Assembly (NCBI RefSeq): GCF_025766255.1
Contig: NW_026516759.1
Span: 113,218-177,217 of the forward strand
Reading direction: 5' to 3'
From: Zychaea mexicana
Taxonomy: Eukaryota; Mucoromycota; Mucoromycetes; Mucorales; Lichtheimiaceae
Length of the DNA: 64,000 nucleotides
Shown here: positions 37,201 through 48,060 of the stretch, piece after piece
How positions within the stretch are numbered: position 1 is the stretch's first letter
Layout: every line of letters begins with the position of its first letter
Notes under the pieces: generated by a model
The model's database searches: none
What the model was told of the DNA's origin: nothing
What the model saw: only the letters and a program-made list of their open reading frames with translations
Made by a program: the position numbers and the translations under genes

Positions 37201-40200
37201 AACTGCGGGAATAATGGAAAATGCATTCTTCGTATATGGCCTGTAACCATGTATCCTCGGGCTTCTGAATATCGGCAGTCTACGTAGGGACAGTAATATC
37301 GGCCTAGAGATATGGATAAGTATCATATCAGCCATATATATCTTTCTGCTATATGTAAAAAATGCGGTTCTTAGACCTTCTCGCGGGAATCCAACTCTAT
37401 CCTCTGATGCAAAGCTTGCAACAGTCAGCAAACGCAAGGAACGTCCTGCTTTAAATGACAATTGAATACAACAGAGTTACCAGTATCAGGTTCAATAAAA
37501 TTCATCATCCGTCTACGACAGTGTCAGTAGCTTACTTGCTTCCTCCCCGACGTTTTGGTCTTCATCTTCAGTGTCTCTGGAAAAAGGATCCTTATCAATC
37601 TCTGGTATAACCATTGGTAATCGTACTCGAGACTTTGCTCGTCGCTGCTTCGAAGCGGAATGTCTTTTCTTTGTTTGACTTTTTCTGCGCTCTCCTACAG
37701 CTATCGTAATACGCTCATCCTCATCAATTGAATTTTTGGACGCCTCTGTTTCCATATCATTAGATTGCTTATTTCAGCATATATGTAACCGGTCTTGCAA
37801 TTAACATACCATTAAAATGTAACGTTTTTCCTGATGGACTAAAGAATGACAGCGGCGATCCGTAGAGAGCAGTACCGAAATAAAACGAATTGTCGTGATG
37901 TTTTCGGATATGTCTATACATGGTTGTCCGTTTGATAATTGTATAATCACAGTTTCTGTAGGGACAACGGTGGCGAGCATCTCCATCTTGAGCTTCTGGA
38001 TTGGTTATTGTAATACGCTCTTTTTCTTTTATGGAACCCTTTGAATTTTCTGCTTTCAAATTTGTTAGGCACCTGTAGACACAAAATCCATAGCAATGCA
38101 AAACATACCGTCAAAACGGATCTGATTCCCGGAAGGATCAAAGTATGATAATGAATTTCCGCCTTCAAAATATCCATCGTGTCGCCGAATGTGTCTAAAG
38201 AGTGGACCAAGCTGTACCGTCGAGTGAATACAGCCTCTATATGGACAATAACACCGAAATTGTCCATCTTTGATCCCTGCGCCGGTTACTTTAATGAGTT
38301 CGTTTTCATCGATCGTATTTTTTGAATGCTCTGCATACATATCATTAGCACGCTGGTTTTAACATATGTTATCAGTCCCAAATGTAAGGTACATACCATC
38401 AAAAAGAATTTCTTTGCCGAGTGGATTTAGAAACGAGAGATGATTTCGGCTAGAAGCACTAAATATAAACGAATTGTCGTGGTAGCTTTGGATATGGATG
38501 TACACGGAAGGTCGTTTGAGCGTAATATAATTGCAATCTTTGTACGGACAGAAGTAGCGATTATCTGTATCTTGAGTCTTCAAACTGGTTACTGTAATGT
38601 GCTCCTTTTCCTCGATAGAATCCCTTGAATCCTCTATTTGCATTTTGTTAGACACCATATTAAAAAAATCAAGAGTAATACAAAACATACCGTCAAAATA
38701 TATCTGTTTTTCTGAAGGGTCAAAGTATAAACATTGATTTCCACCCTCAAAATCTTCATCGTGTTGTTGAATATGCCCATAGAGTGTATCAAGTTGCACT
38801 GTTGGATAATCGCAGCCTTTATATGGGCAATAATAGCGAAGCTCTCCACCTCCCTTTTTTCTTGTTGTACTGATCACTTAATGCATTCGTTTTCATCGAT
38901 TGAATTTTTGGAATCCTCTGCAATATTATTGGTAGACAAAATCCATTGTTAGAATTGTAAGTAATAGCAATGTAGTAGTAGAACATACCATCAAAGGTTA
39001 TCCGTTTTCTAGACGGGTCAAGATATGAATTATAGCCGCCATGAGCAAAAGTCTCATCGTGGTACTCTCGGATATGGAGGTATAGGGTAAGACGTTTTGA
39101 TGATGTATAGTCGCAACTTTTATATGGACAGTAGAACGGGCCTTTTCTGCTTTTTCTTCTGTAAACGACAATTTGCTCACTTTCACTGATCAAATCTTTC
39201 GAAGTTTCTATGAACCAATAATTGTAAGATATTGAGACTTGAAATAACTGTAGGGATATATTGGGTAGTGAACATACCATCAAGATGTATTTCTCTCCCT
39301 GATGGAGCTTTGAGTGTTAGAGAGGAGCTGGTTTTCACTTTGAACGATTCGTCATGCCGTTTGCGAATATGCAGGTGTGTTAATTTACGCTTGTTACTTT
39401 TATAAATGCATCCCTTATACGGACAGCAGTAGTATGCTTTTTTCAACTTTGTGGTTAGCCAATGAGCTCCATAAATTGTATTAATAAAATATTAGAGAGT
39501 TTTGCAGCAACCTACCACGATCATCAGCAACGCCTTTCATGAATCTCTCGATTGAAACAGTGTCCTCGTCGCTGAGCATGTTACGGGAGCTTTCTACTCT
39601 CAATTTTGCGAGCGTTAGTGAGCAAGAGCATTGTTATAATACAATTTCTACGTACCATCAAAGTTTATAACTTGCCCAGAAGGATTTTTGAAAACGTGTT
39701 CACATTCGCCGCTATTATTAAGACGGGGGATAATGGCTTTATGTGTGGTCCGCATATGGTAATAAGTAGACAACAGCTTTGTGAATGTTGCAATACACCC
39801 CTTGTAGGGGCAATGAAATTCTATTTGTTTCTTTCCCTCCATTAGTGATAATAACGGCATTGCTCAGTTTGATCCTAGCTAACAAAGTCTTATAGTTCGT
39901 ACCTGAAGAAACATTGCTTTCCACCACCATTTCTTCGCCATCTTCAAGTAGATCGCACGAGCTCTCTAAAAACAAGGTATAAAACTACTATTAACTTACA
40001 CTTTCAATATATGGCCATTACACTAATTTTTGACTATCTACCATCAAACGGGATAACCTGTCCCCAAGTAGTTTTGAAAATGTTTCTGCGGAAACGGCTT
40101 CCTCTCATATGGACCAGACCGGGAAAATGCTCCTCCCTCATATGCGTATTGAGAAGATTTTGCCTGTTCCTTGATAACGCACACCCTCTGTATGGGCAGT

Positions 40201-41497
40201 AGAACCGATCTAAGCAGTTCGTTGAATATCCAAACTAGAGATCAATCAACAGATGTCTAAAAGTCTTTTTTGTATCAAACCTTGTTTTGGAGATGCAGTC
40301 GCGTTTTCAGCGGAAGAGTTGGAAGTACTTGCACGCTGTCTCAACGGCGTAGTCTCGTCATCAGAATCTATAGAAATTTTCAATGTTATTGTTAGTGACT
40401 CATGTAACAATTATACCTTGCATTTATATTGAAATCAACACGAAAATAGTTACCATCTGAATCCAAGCTGCTTGATGATGAGTCACTCTCCCATTCACTT
40501 TCTGAGCCGTTTTCCGAGTCGCTTTGAGCAGCGTCCGAATGATTGTTCGGGCGTGTTGATATGCCGGTGGACCGTTGGTACCTGCTGCCATCATGCGATC
40601 GGTAGTTGTTTTGAATACGCTTTGAGCGAAGAACACGACGGATTCGGTCTGAAAAATTTGTAACTGGTTGCGATTTGGCCATCTTCTTTGATTTATCACG
40701 ACTCTTTGCACTGCGTTTGACAGCATGTTCATGAGAATCTTCTGAGTGCTCCCCTATAGATATGCCTTTTGAGAAACTACACAACAACATACTGTGTTAA
40801 AACATTGTATGAATGTCATACCTTTTGAATCATCTGTGTTGCTTTCTGTGCCGCTCTCCCAGTTGCTTACTGAGTCGTCTTCTGAATCAGTTGCTTCGGA
40901 TACGCTTTCTTCCCAACTGCTTCCTGCGTCGTCCTTGGTGCAAATTCCTGACTCTTCATCGGTTTCCTGTTCATCCCTCTCAGAGGCAACGTCGTTTGTT
41001 CCCGATGATGCTCCTGACGTTTCCTGCTCTTCAGAATCATCTAGCACCGAGCCGCTTTCAATAACGCTGCCCTGTCGGCAAAGACGCGTCTTTGTAGTTG
41101 CAAGTGCCGCCTCCGTGATACTGGTCGGGCTAATTTTGTTTTGACAGCCGCTGACTTCTCCGAGCGATACTATACTGACTGCTTGAACTCCTTCCACTTG
41201 TGCTGGAGAGTACTTAACTGACGCGTCTTGTGTTGCCGTAAGTTGCAATTTCTCCGTTTCTGAATCTTTAATATAAGATTAGGTATTTCAGCGTTAAGCT
41301 CGCGTATCTTGCTGTTTTAGGAATGAATGACACGGAAAAACGAACATTGTGTCAAAATGGTTAAAAGTCGTACCTTCAGCTTGAATGCCATAAGCGGACG
41401 CACGTTTCTTGACGCTTTTATCATTGTCGTGCAATACTCCAATGCTGGAATCTTTCGACGCGCTTTTCGCTGAGTGCTGTCTGGTGTTTGGGGCCAT
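33065..41497 (-). CDS. Giant tandem zinc-finger protein, 18 fingers in 37 phase-1 exons, unrecognised family
   Basis: Family unknown to me. Hand splicing gives 37 exons and about 1,946 residues; all 36 introns are phase 1 (split after the first codon base), so every internal exon is symmetric. N-terminal exons: 41497-41374 (basic, MAPNTRQHSAKS), 41265-40822 (148-codon acidic Ser/Glu/Asp-rich) and 40765-40454 (Lys/Arg-rich, then an SDSEN/ESEWESD acidic run). Then come 18 fingers, C-x4-C-x12/13-H-x3/4-H, typically YCPYKGC...LYxHIRxxHDxSF, each with a tail of about 25 residues ending PSGxxIxFDG. Linker exons read (E/D)SSRDLLxExExIxVE. The stop is TAA after VVKC. A nucleic-acid-binding role is inferred only from the finger pattern and basic spacers. 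Exon 11 holds a frameshift unless an internal acceptor is used. It could also be two adjoining genes, but no internal stop or promoter was seen. Confidence 0.82.
34292..35772 (-). repeat. Zinc-finger super-block 3 (spacer, fingers 13-15)
   Basis: Spacer 35772-35698 (ESRKRNRRVATEP); finger 13 (a) 35637-35470; linker 35382-35323 (ESTRDLLTNDEEISVE); finger 14 (b) 35264-35103; linker 35041-34976 (EDSRDTLNEEDNILVE); finger 15 (c) 34901-34734, TSPSGNRISFDG; tail exon 34669-34292, which starts EKSKNLLGKNERITVASRS and extends into a 126-codon acidic/basic disordered segment with QRRRRRQ. Confidence 0.85.
35880..37448 (-). repeat. Zinc-finger super-block 2 (spacer, fingers 9-12)
   Basis: Spacer 37448-37377; finger 9 (a) 37303-37142, HFPLFPQLMG...IFKTTSG; linker 37056-36994; finger 10 (b) 36931-36761, HGINLPKLTAG...TPSGQILLFDG; linker 36700-36623 (ENSCNILDDGEDVIIE); finger 11 (c) 36554-36378, HDKSFF...PSGEEIHFDG; finger 12 (fused type) 36300-36061; tail exon 35990-35880 (ETSRDKLDKDDKIKV plus basic residues). 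Confidence 0.83.
37536..39207 (-). repeat. Block 1 expansion: fingers 4-8, linker and finger fused in one exon
   Basis: Finger 4 39207-38989, finger 5 38917-38691 (227 nt, frameshifted, or 38849-38691 in frame), finger 6 38633-38397, finger 7 38330-38109, finger 8 38049-37810, then tail exon 37745-37536 with a basic stretch (SQTKKRHSASKQRRAKSR). Fingers 5-8 start with variants of EDSKNSIDENExIxVT joined directly to the finger, unlike the split exons of a, b and c. Fingers 5 and 7 share TVQL and an H-x3-H spacing; 6 and 8 share IKR/LKR and H-x4-H. This suggests duplication of a two-exon pair. Confidence 0.82.
39278..40367 (-). repeat. Zinc-finger super-block 1 (spacer, fingers 1-3)
   Basis: Exons in coding order: spacer 40367-40281; finger 1 (type a) 40209-40042, tail HFPGLVHMRG...IFKTTWG; linker 39965-39903 (ESSCDLLEDGEEMVVE); finger 2 (type b) 39862-39656, tail NPSGQVINFDG; linker 39593-39516 (ESSRNMLSDEDTVSIE); finger 3 (type c) 39436-39278, HDESF...APSGREIHLDG. 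It has the same order as blocks 2, 3 and 4. Confidence 0.85.
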
Positions 41498-42651
41498 GTT
41501 TTTATTTTCGGTGTGAGAGAAAATAAAAAGAGGAAGATTTGGCTTTCCCTTTGGCGTTTTGAAACATAAAGAAAGGATTGTTACACACGTGGATCTCCTA
41601 CTTGCATATAGAATACGGATATATGTCAGTATTTTCTGAAGTGAGCCATGACAGTATATGAATGTACACAGCTTGTCCGCATTGAAGCCCCTTTGAACAG
41701 CACCTTAGAGACTGTATAAGCTCAACCAGGTGCGGTATGCTACGGTAATTGGCTTTTCTGCTTAGATCCGTCCTTCTTGGATTACTGCCAATTATCATCT
41801 TAGTTTTATGCTTTCTAGCGATTATATCTTTTAAACGACCTGTGATGAGTTTCTATAAAAACCAAAATAACCCTAGCAATAGTATACGACGCTGTTCGTC
41901 TAACGTCTTAAGCACATCCTTCCGAACAATGTCAAGAAGAAACGCGTGGTAACCATCATCTAGTACCTTGAATATTGTAGATACTACTTAATTTCATAAA
42001 GCCCCTATGAGTATTAGAGCTAATAGTTTTGATGGCGATTTTCACAGAAAAAGATTGACATTTTTAGACATCAAAAGCAAGGATCTCAGTACAGCTATAA
42101 GCAAGATTTCGTGTTTTTTATAGTAGTCTCAAATTCAAGCCTGTTGAGTAGTGCGTGCCCCGTCAAGCATCAGATTAGCACCCTCACTCAATCAATTTCC
42201 TATTGCTTTGCTGTATCAACAACTATATAGAGTAGGATAGCTCTCTGATAGGTAGTTGTCATAGCAGCTATATTTGATGACTCATACCAGTGAAAAGCCT
42301 CTAAAGCTTCTGTATAATGTGATTGTCACCTACAATGTTCATTCCTATGAAGCTGTGTATATCCGTATTTGTGAGAAATGGATTTGGTTTGCATAATTCG
42401 CCAGGTTTTAGATGGATTCACTTGTCATCGTCCGAAAAACCAGGAACCGCAATGCATTCTTACCCTTCATCATGCAGATTGAAACCCAGAATTGCCAATA
42501 CATGTTCATGTGTCAGCATTTTCACGAGCCACTTCCCCCCACCATTATAGGTTTGGTGCGTGTGTGGGGTTGTTGTAGCCTTGCATACACCAATAGCACG
42601 TTTTCTCCCTGTTCCTTCACACACACCTTTCTCAAATTACCCTGTACCATC
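41498..42651. other. Divergent promoter region, zinc-finger gene / ECHDC1-like gene
   Basis: No gene supported. The right end (42590-42650) is a pyrimidine-rich leader with CA repeats in front of the crotonase start. Confidence 0.5.
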
Positions 42652-43721
42652 ATGGCAGCCGATTCACTTTCAACAGCTATTACAAAATTACGATCGTTGG
42701 GTCAAGGCACTGTACATTATGATCCAGATTATGCCGCTGGTATTGGCTTGATCACGTTAAACAATCCCGAACGACAGAATGCTTTCAGCGGCAAAATGAT
42801 GGTCGAGTTTTATGAAATTGTTGTAAAGCTGGAGCAACAGAACCCAAAAGACACTGTCGCTATTATTGTTACTGGAAGTCCAGGAAAAGCATTTTGTGCT
42901 GGCCTTGGTAAGTTTTACGATACCAAGAAACGAAAGAACAAAAAGAAGGCGGAGGAGGGGGCCGGCGGGGTGAGCGATTAGATTGAGACTGATAGTACCC
43001 TACTCCTGTATGAATGTGATGGAGTTAGATTTATCCTTTGCTCAAGAACACTTGAGAGCCCCCGGTATGGCAGCGCACGTGAACCATTTAATGCATGATG
43101 CCTTGTCAAGATTTGCTCGATTGCCGTACATTACAGTCGCCTCTATGGCTGGTCCAGCGTTAGGCGGTGGTACGGAGTTGATTACGGCATTCGATTACGT
43201 CTGCATAGCGTCGACCGCATTTGTTCGCTTTGTTCAAACACGAATGGGGATAACCTCACCTTGGGGTAATAATGACAATAGCAAAACCCATCATCATCCA
43301 TTTGGAAAAGCCCGATTCAATTTAAATATTCACGACAAAGGTCAAAATTTGCATGCTACTACGATTACTGTCATACATAGGTGGTGCACGTCGTTTAGTG
43401 AATAGCATCGGTCGCAAAAAGGCATTATGGATATTAGGCAGTGCCCCCAAGGTTGATGCTGCAATGGCAAAAGAGCTGGGACTAGCCGATGTAATCGTGA
43501 ATTCAACGACGACGGCACGTGGTGCAGATACATATGATGCCTGTCTCAAAGCAAGCACGGCGTTCCTCAGGGGGTTTACCTTTGACGACCGGACCAACGA
43601 GCGCGTGACACCCGGTGCAGTTCGTGGCATGAAGAAACTAGTTATAAGAGCAGATTTAGATCAAGATGAAGCGTATGAAGCATCTGTGTTGGCAGAGTTA
43701 GCAGGATTATCCAAAATTTGA
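42652..43721 (+). CDS. Crotonase-fold enzyme, ethylmalonyl-CoA decarboxylase-like (ECHDC1)
   Basis: Enoyl-CoA hydratase/isomerase superfamily. Exons 42652-42907, 43029-43265 and 43381-43721 give 277 residues. The core motifs are GIGLITLNNPERQNAFSG, the first oxyanion-hole region PGKAFCAGLDLSFA, the second SMAGPALGGGTELITAFDYV, and RFVQTRMGITSPWGGARRLV. The last, with its MGI-x-PSWGG-like motif, resembles animal ECHDC1, a proofreading decarboxylase that removes ethylmalonyl- and methylmalonyl-CoA. Closest family by memory is ECHDC1, but substrate cannot be settled from sequence alone. No clear mitochondrial presequence is present. A longer in-frame start upstream (near 42412) reads as leader and is rejected. 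Confidence 0.85.
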
Positions 43722-43737
43722 ATGAAGCAATTAAAAT

Positions 43738-43743
<6 letters not shown>

Positions 43744-43769
<26 letters not shown>
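43744..43769. repeat. (AG)n microsatellite
   Basis: About twelve uninterrupted AG dinucleotides shortly after the crotonase stop codon. Confidence 0.9.
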
Positions 43770-44047
43770 AAGAAAAGCAAACACATATTAGAAGGTCATG
43801 GTAAGGGAGGTTGTTGATAATATATAAGTAAATGACAGGACAAAAACAGACACAAGAAGATGGAGCAAATAGTATAACTAAGAGGGGCTGTTAAGGGAAA
43901 AATAACGGGCGAAAAGAAGTTTTCGTTGTGGAGAGAGATAGCTGGAGAAAAGGGTAAGAGTTAGAGTGTGTGTGCGAGTGGAAATATAAGGGCAAAGTTA
44001 CTATTATGTAGATAAGGGATATTTCTTTTTTTATATATCATATATGT

Positions 44048-44071
44048 GGATAGGATAGGATAGGATAGGAT
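44048..44071. repeat. (GGATA)n short tandem repeat
   Basis: Four to five copies of a pentanucleotide in the 3' flank of the ARF gene. Confidence 0.85.
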
Positions 44072-44112
44072 CGGATGGATGAATGGTCGGTCGGTCGGTT
44101 CGTTTGTGCTGT

Positions 44113-44961
<849 letters not shown>

Positions 44962-45512
44962 GATGATATATGTATAGTAAAGATGAGCGAGAGAGAAAAG
45001 GAAAAATAAAGGAGAGGCAAGAGTGTGGTTTTTTTAGGTGTATCGAAAATTAACGTCGTATTAAAAAAAAATGTATCAAAAAGCAGTGTCCGCGGGGCCT
45101 CCTTAATGAATTTTTTCGGGCTCTCCAAGGTGACATGTTGGCTGCACAACAACAATCAATTGCTTCCTGAGTGATTCACAACTGTGTTGCTATGGTGACA
45201 TCCTATTAGTCTTCCCCAAGTGATCTTGTTACTTCTTCTATGGAGGTTCTGATTCCACAAGTTCTTCAGCTTGCTTTTGAAACACCTTGTTTATTATACT
45301 TTTAAAGACATCATAGCTTGCCATCTTATAAAACGGATGTCCACACAAAAGTGTGGTTTGCCTTTTTAAGGAACAACCATAGGCTCGTGCTGCTGATCAT
45401 GATTTGCAGTGTGCGGGCAAAATTACTATAGCGGAGCTATAATTACGCGTAAGGAACAGCAAAAGAATCCACCACTCATCTTTGATAGTTTTCCATAGCA
45501 TACACTACCACA
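44962..45512. other. Divergent promoter region, ARF / phosducin-like
   Basis: Upstream regions of two divergent genes, 551 bases; A/T-rich runs near 45060-45075. Nothing else recognised. Confidence 0.5.
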
Positions 45513-46700
45513 ATGAACGATCCACTACTTTCGCAAATCCAAAAGAACGACGCTGATGATAGCGATGCCAATTCGAACCCCTCTGATGAACAGCCCACCC
45601 AAGTAAAAGAGTGCCTTTTGAGCTTATGTCTTTCCCACTCTGTGTCATACATCTTCAATTCATCTGGAGAATGTACTAAACTCGTTTTTTCACGGTCATG
45701 GTGGAAATTCAGGAACCATTTCCAGGACGTCAGATGGGACCTCAGACAGGCCCTAAAGGTGTTTTAGCGGATCATGCATTCTATCAGAAAGAGCAACGTG
45801 ACGCTCAAGGGGAGGCACGAAGGGCATATAATGCCAAAATGCTAGCCAGAGCACCGACAACAACGACGTATCTGGACGACGAGGCAGCCAGAGAACTTGT
45901 CCTGGAGCATCCAGCTGATAAAAAGAAAAAGAAGAATGAGGATGACGACGATGATGATGATGATGATGATGATGACTTGCTGGATGATGAAGAAGCAATA
46001 CGACTCTACAGAGAACAACGACTGGGAGAGTTGAAGCGAATGAACAATCATCAGTCACGGATGATGCACCGTGTATTTGGAAAAGTTGAGGACATTGCAG
46101 CAGACGATTATGCAACAGTGATTGATAAAGAATGGCGCACCGTTCCAGTGGTGGTGCATCTGTATGATGAGGTAATTGGCTGTTTCAGAGAGCGAGAGAG
46201 CGAGAAAAAGGAAGAAAAGAGGTGTGTGCACCATGTGTGTGGGGGAGAGATACGAGATGCTGATCTTTCCCATGCTGTTATCTTAGTCTATCCCAGCTTG
46301 CAGAAAACTGGACGATTTCCTGGTGGATCTGGCACAAAAGTACGCACTGGCCAAATTCATACGAGTGTCGGCAACAGACCTAGAATTCGATTTGGTGGGA
46401 TCACCTGCGATATTGGCTTACAAAGGTGGAATGCTTGTAGCCAATTTGGTACGCTTCGTCGACTATGTCGGGCCTCGGTTCAGTGATGAAGCGGTCGAGG
46501 CTGTCCTAGTAAAGTAAGGCTACGTCATTCTGCATTCATAAAAGGGGGTGTGGGTTTGATAGTGGAGCTGTTGTGGAGAGAGAAAGAGAGAGAGAGAGGC
46601 TCTAGATAATGGGAGCATGAACTGATCTTATGAGATTAGATCAAGGGCATTGGGTGAGGATGATCGTTATCAGCGGCCAGTCAACGGCGAGAATGAATGA
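45513..46700 (+). CDS. Phosducin-like protein (thioredoxin-fold G-beta co-chaperone)
   Basis: PhLP1/BDM-1 family, which with CCT helps fold G-protein beta-gamma. Exons 45513-45602, 45713-46171, 46287-46513 and 46640-46700 give 278 residues. Phosducin-family features are TGPKGVLADHAFYQ, YREQRLGELKRM, VFGKVEDI, VPVVVHLYDESIPACRKLD and AILAYKGGMLVANLVRF. A Lys-rich and 12-Asp acidic stretch sits in the N-terminal helical domain. The last exon is inferred: the first in-frame stop after AVLVK lies within a good GTAAGG donor, and a following acceptor joins in frame to SRALGEDDRYQRPVNGENE. Without that splice the protein ends at 46517 (259 residues). The exon 3 acceptor at 46286 was chosen because it alone restores the thioredoxin-fold frame. 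Confidence 0.85.
45941..45976 (+). repeat. GAT/GAC repeat coding for 12 aspartates
   Basis: A near-perfect trinucleotide array inside the phosducin-like gene; the frame is kept on both sides. Confidence 0.9.
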
Positions 46701-46820
46701 CGACAGAAAAGGGTCCTATTGGCTATTTCATGTGGCTCCAGCGTGAAAGGCTCTTACACAAGCTTTAGGCCATATATGGAACCAGTCAGAATCGTGACCG
46801 CGGCGGTGGGTTAGAGTGGA

Positions 46821-46881
46821 GTGGGTTGGGGGGGTTGGATTTGAAAAAGCGCAAAAAAGGGATTTGGGTGGGGGGGGGGAG
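46821..46881 (+). promoter_or_regulatory. G-run cluster with G-quadruplex potential upstream of P5CR
   Basis: Plus strand has GTGGGTTGGGGGGG at 46821-46834 and GGGATTTGGGTGGGGGGGGGG at about 46859-46880. Four or more runs of at least three G with short loops meet the simple G4 rule. It lies about 140-200 bases before the P5CR start. Confidence 0.5.
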
Positions 46882-46990
46882 ACCTGTCTCTGAAAAAAAA
46901 AAAAACCTTCTTAAATTGTTTTGCAGTACTGCCTTACGTTGTGCTTTGACAATCCCTAATTCTTGTTTTTTTTTTCCTTGCTGCTGCGTG

Positions 46991-46998
46991 TATAAATA
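46991..46998 (+). promoter_or_regulatory. TATA box of pyrroline-5-carboxylate reductase
   Basis: TATAAATA centred about 28 bases before the first ATG (47022), so transcription could begin at or after that ATG if initiation is at the usual metazoan-like distance. Confidence 0.6.
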
Positions 46999-47021
46999 AC
47001 CCTGCCAAATTCCAATACATC

Positions 47022-48060
47022 ATGTCTCTTTACCAATCTGCTGCATCTTTCACTACCTCTGTTGTCCAGCGAAGACTCCAATCTATCTCTTCTCACTTCT
47101 CCACAATGGTTTCTGCATCAAATCAACGTCCTGTTATTTCCTTTATTGGCGGTGGCAACATGGCCGAGGCCATCCTTGCCGGCCTTCACTCCAGTGGCCA
47201 TCCTGGCTCCCGTCTGCGCTTCTCGGAGCCCTTTGAGGAGCGTCGCAAGTACATGGAGTCCCGCTATCCTGAGCTTGTCAGCTCCACCGACAACGAGGCT
47301 GCTGTCGATGGCGCAGACGTTGTTGTTCTCGCCGTCAAGCCCCAGGTGCTAAAGTCCGTGCTCACAACCCTTGCTCCCCAGCTTGTACGGAACCCGTCCA
47401 TGTTGCTCATTTCGATCGCTGCTGGAATCACAACCGAGGCCATGTCAGAGTGGTTGTCGTCGGACTCGGTACCGATCGTCCGCTGCATGCCCAATACGCC
47501 CGCTCTGATTGCCGAGGGTGCTGTAGGCCTTTATGCCAATGCTCGCGTAAACCAGGACCAGCGCTCGGTCACCGAATCGATCATGCATTCAATTGCAAAG
47601 CAGGTCTCCTGGGTCCAGAAGGAGGCTCAAATCGATACTGTCACTGGCATCAGCGGCAGTGGCCCGGCATACTTCTTTCTCATTATGGAAGCCATGCGTA
47701 AGTGTTGCATTTGTTTGTAAGGGAGATGTCAGTGGGATTCCAGTAGTTATGCGTAACAAGAGCCTAGATTTCTCATTCTTTTCGTAATGCCCCTATGCAG
47801 AAAATGCCGGTATCGCAGCTGGTCTGACGCCGGAAGATGCAAAGGCCCTTACACTACAAACTTGCATCGGTGCAGCACGCATGGCACAGGAATCAGAGGA
47901 TGACCTTGCCACCTTGCGCCGTAAGGTCACGTCGCCCAGAGGCACTACGGAGGCAGCCATCAAGTCATTGGAAGGCAACAACATCCGACAAGTCATGCAA
48001 GATGCCGTCTTTGCTGCTGAACGACGGGGTCAGCAGCTTGCTGAGGATCTATCCCACTAG
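47022..48060 (+). CDS. PRO3: Pyrroline-5-carboxylate reductase
   Basis: Last step of proline synthesis, reducing P5C with NAD(P)H. Exons 47022-47697 and 47801-48060 give 311 residues. The N-terminal Rossmann domain begins ISFIGGGNMAEAILAGL; DVVVLAVKPQVL, VRCMPNTPALIAEGAVGLYA and the C-terminal signature TGISGSGPAYFFLIMEAM follow. AARMAQES, LRRKVTSPRGTTEAAI and the terminal helix complete the dimer domain. The first 28 residues (Ser/Arg/Gln-rich, few acids) resemble a weak mitochondrial presequence, and a second in-frame ATG at 47106 (MVSASNQRP) would give the cytosolic form. Codons are GC-richer than in neighbouring genes, consistent with high expression. Confidence 0.95.

Larger units (their letters stand above)
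43722..44112. other. Convergent 3' region with simple repeats
   Basis: Purine-rich on the plus strand; holds the 3' ends of the ECHDC1-like and ARF genes and three simple repeats: (AG)n, (GGATA)n and (GGTC)n (44086-44100). No gene. Confidence 0.6.

Noticed and set aside
42412..42651. Upstream in-frame extension of the ECHDC1-like gene
   Set aside because: Pyrimidine- and CA-rich leader; the ATG at 42652 with CATCATGG context starts the conserved protein.
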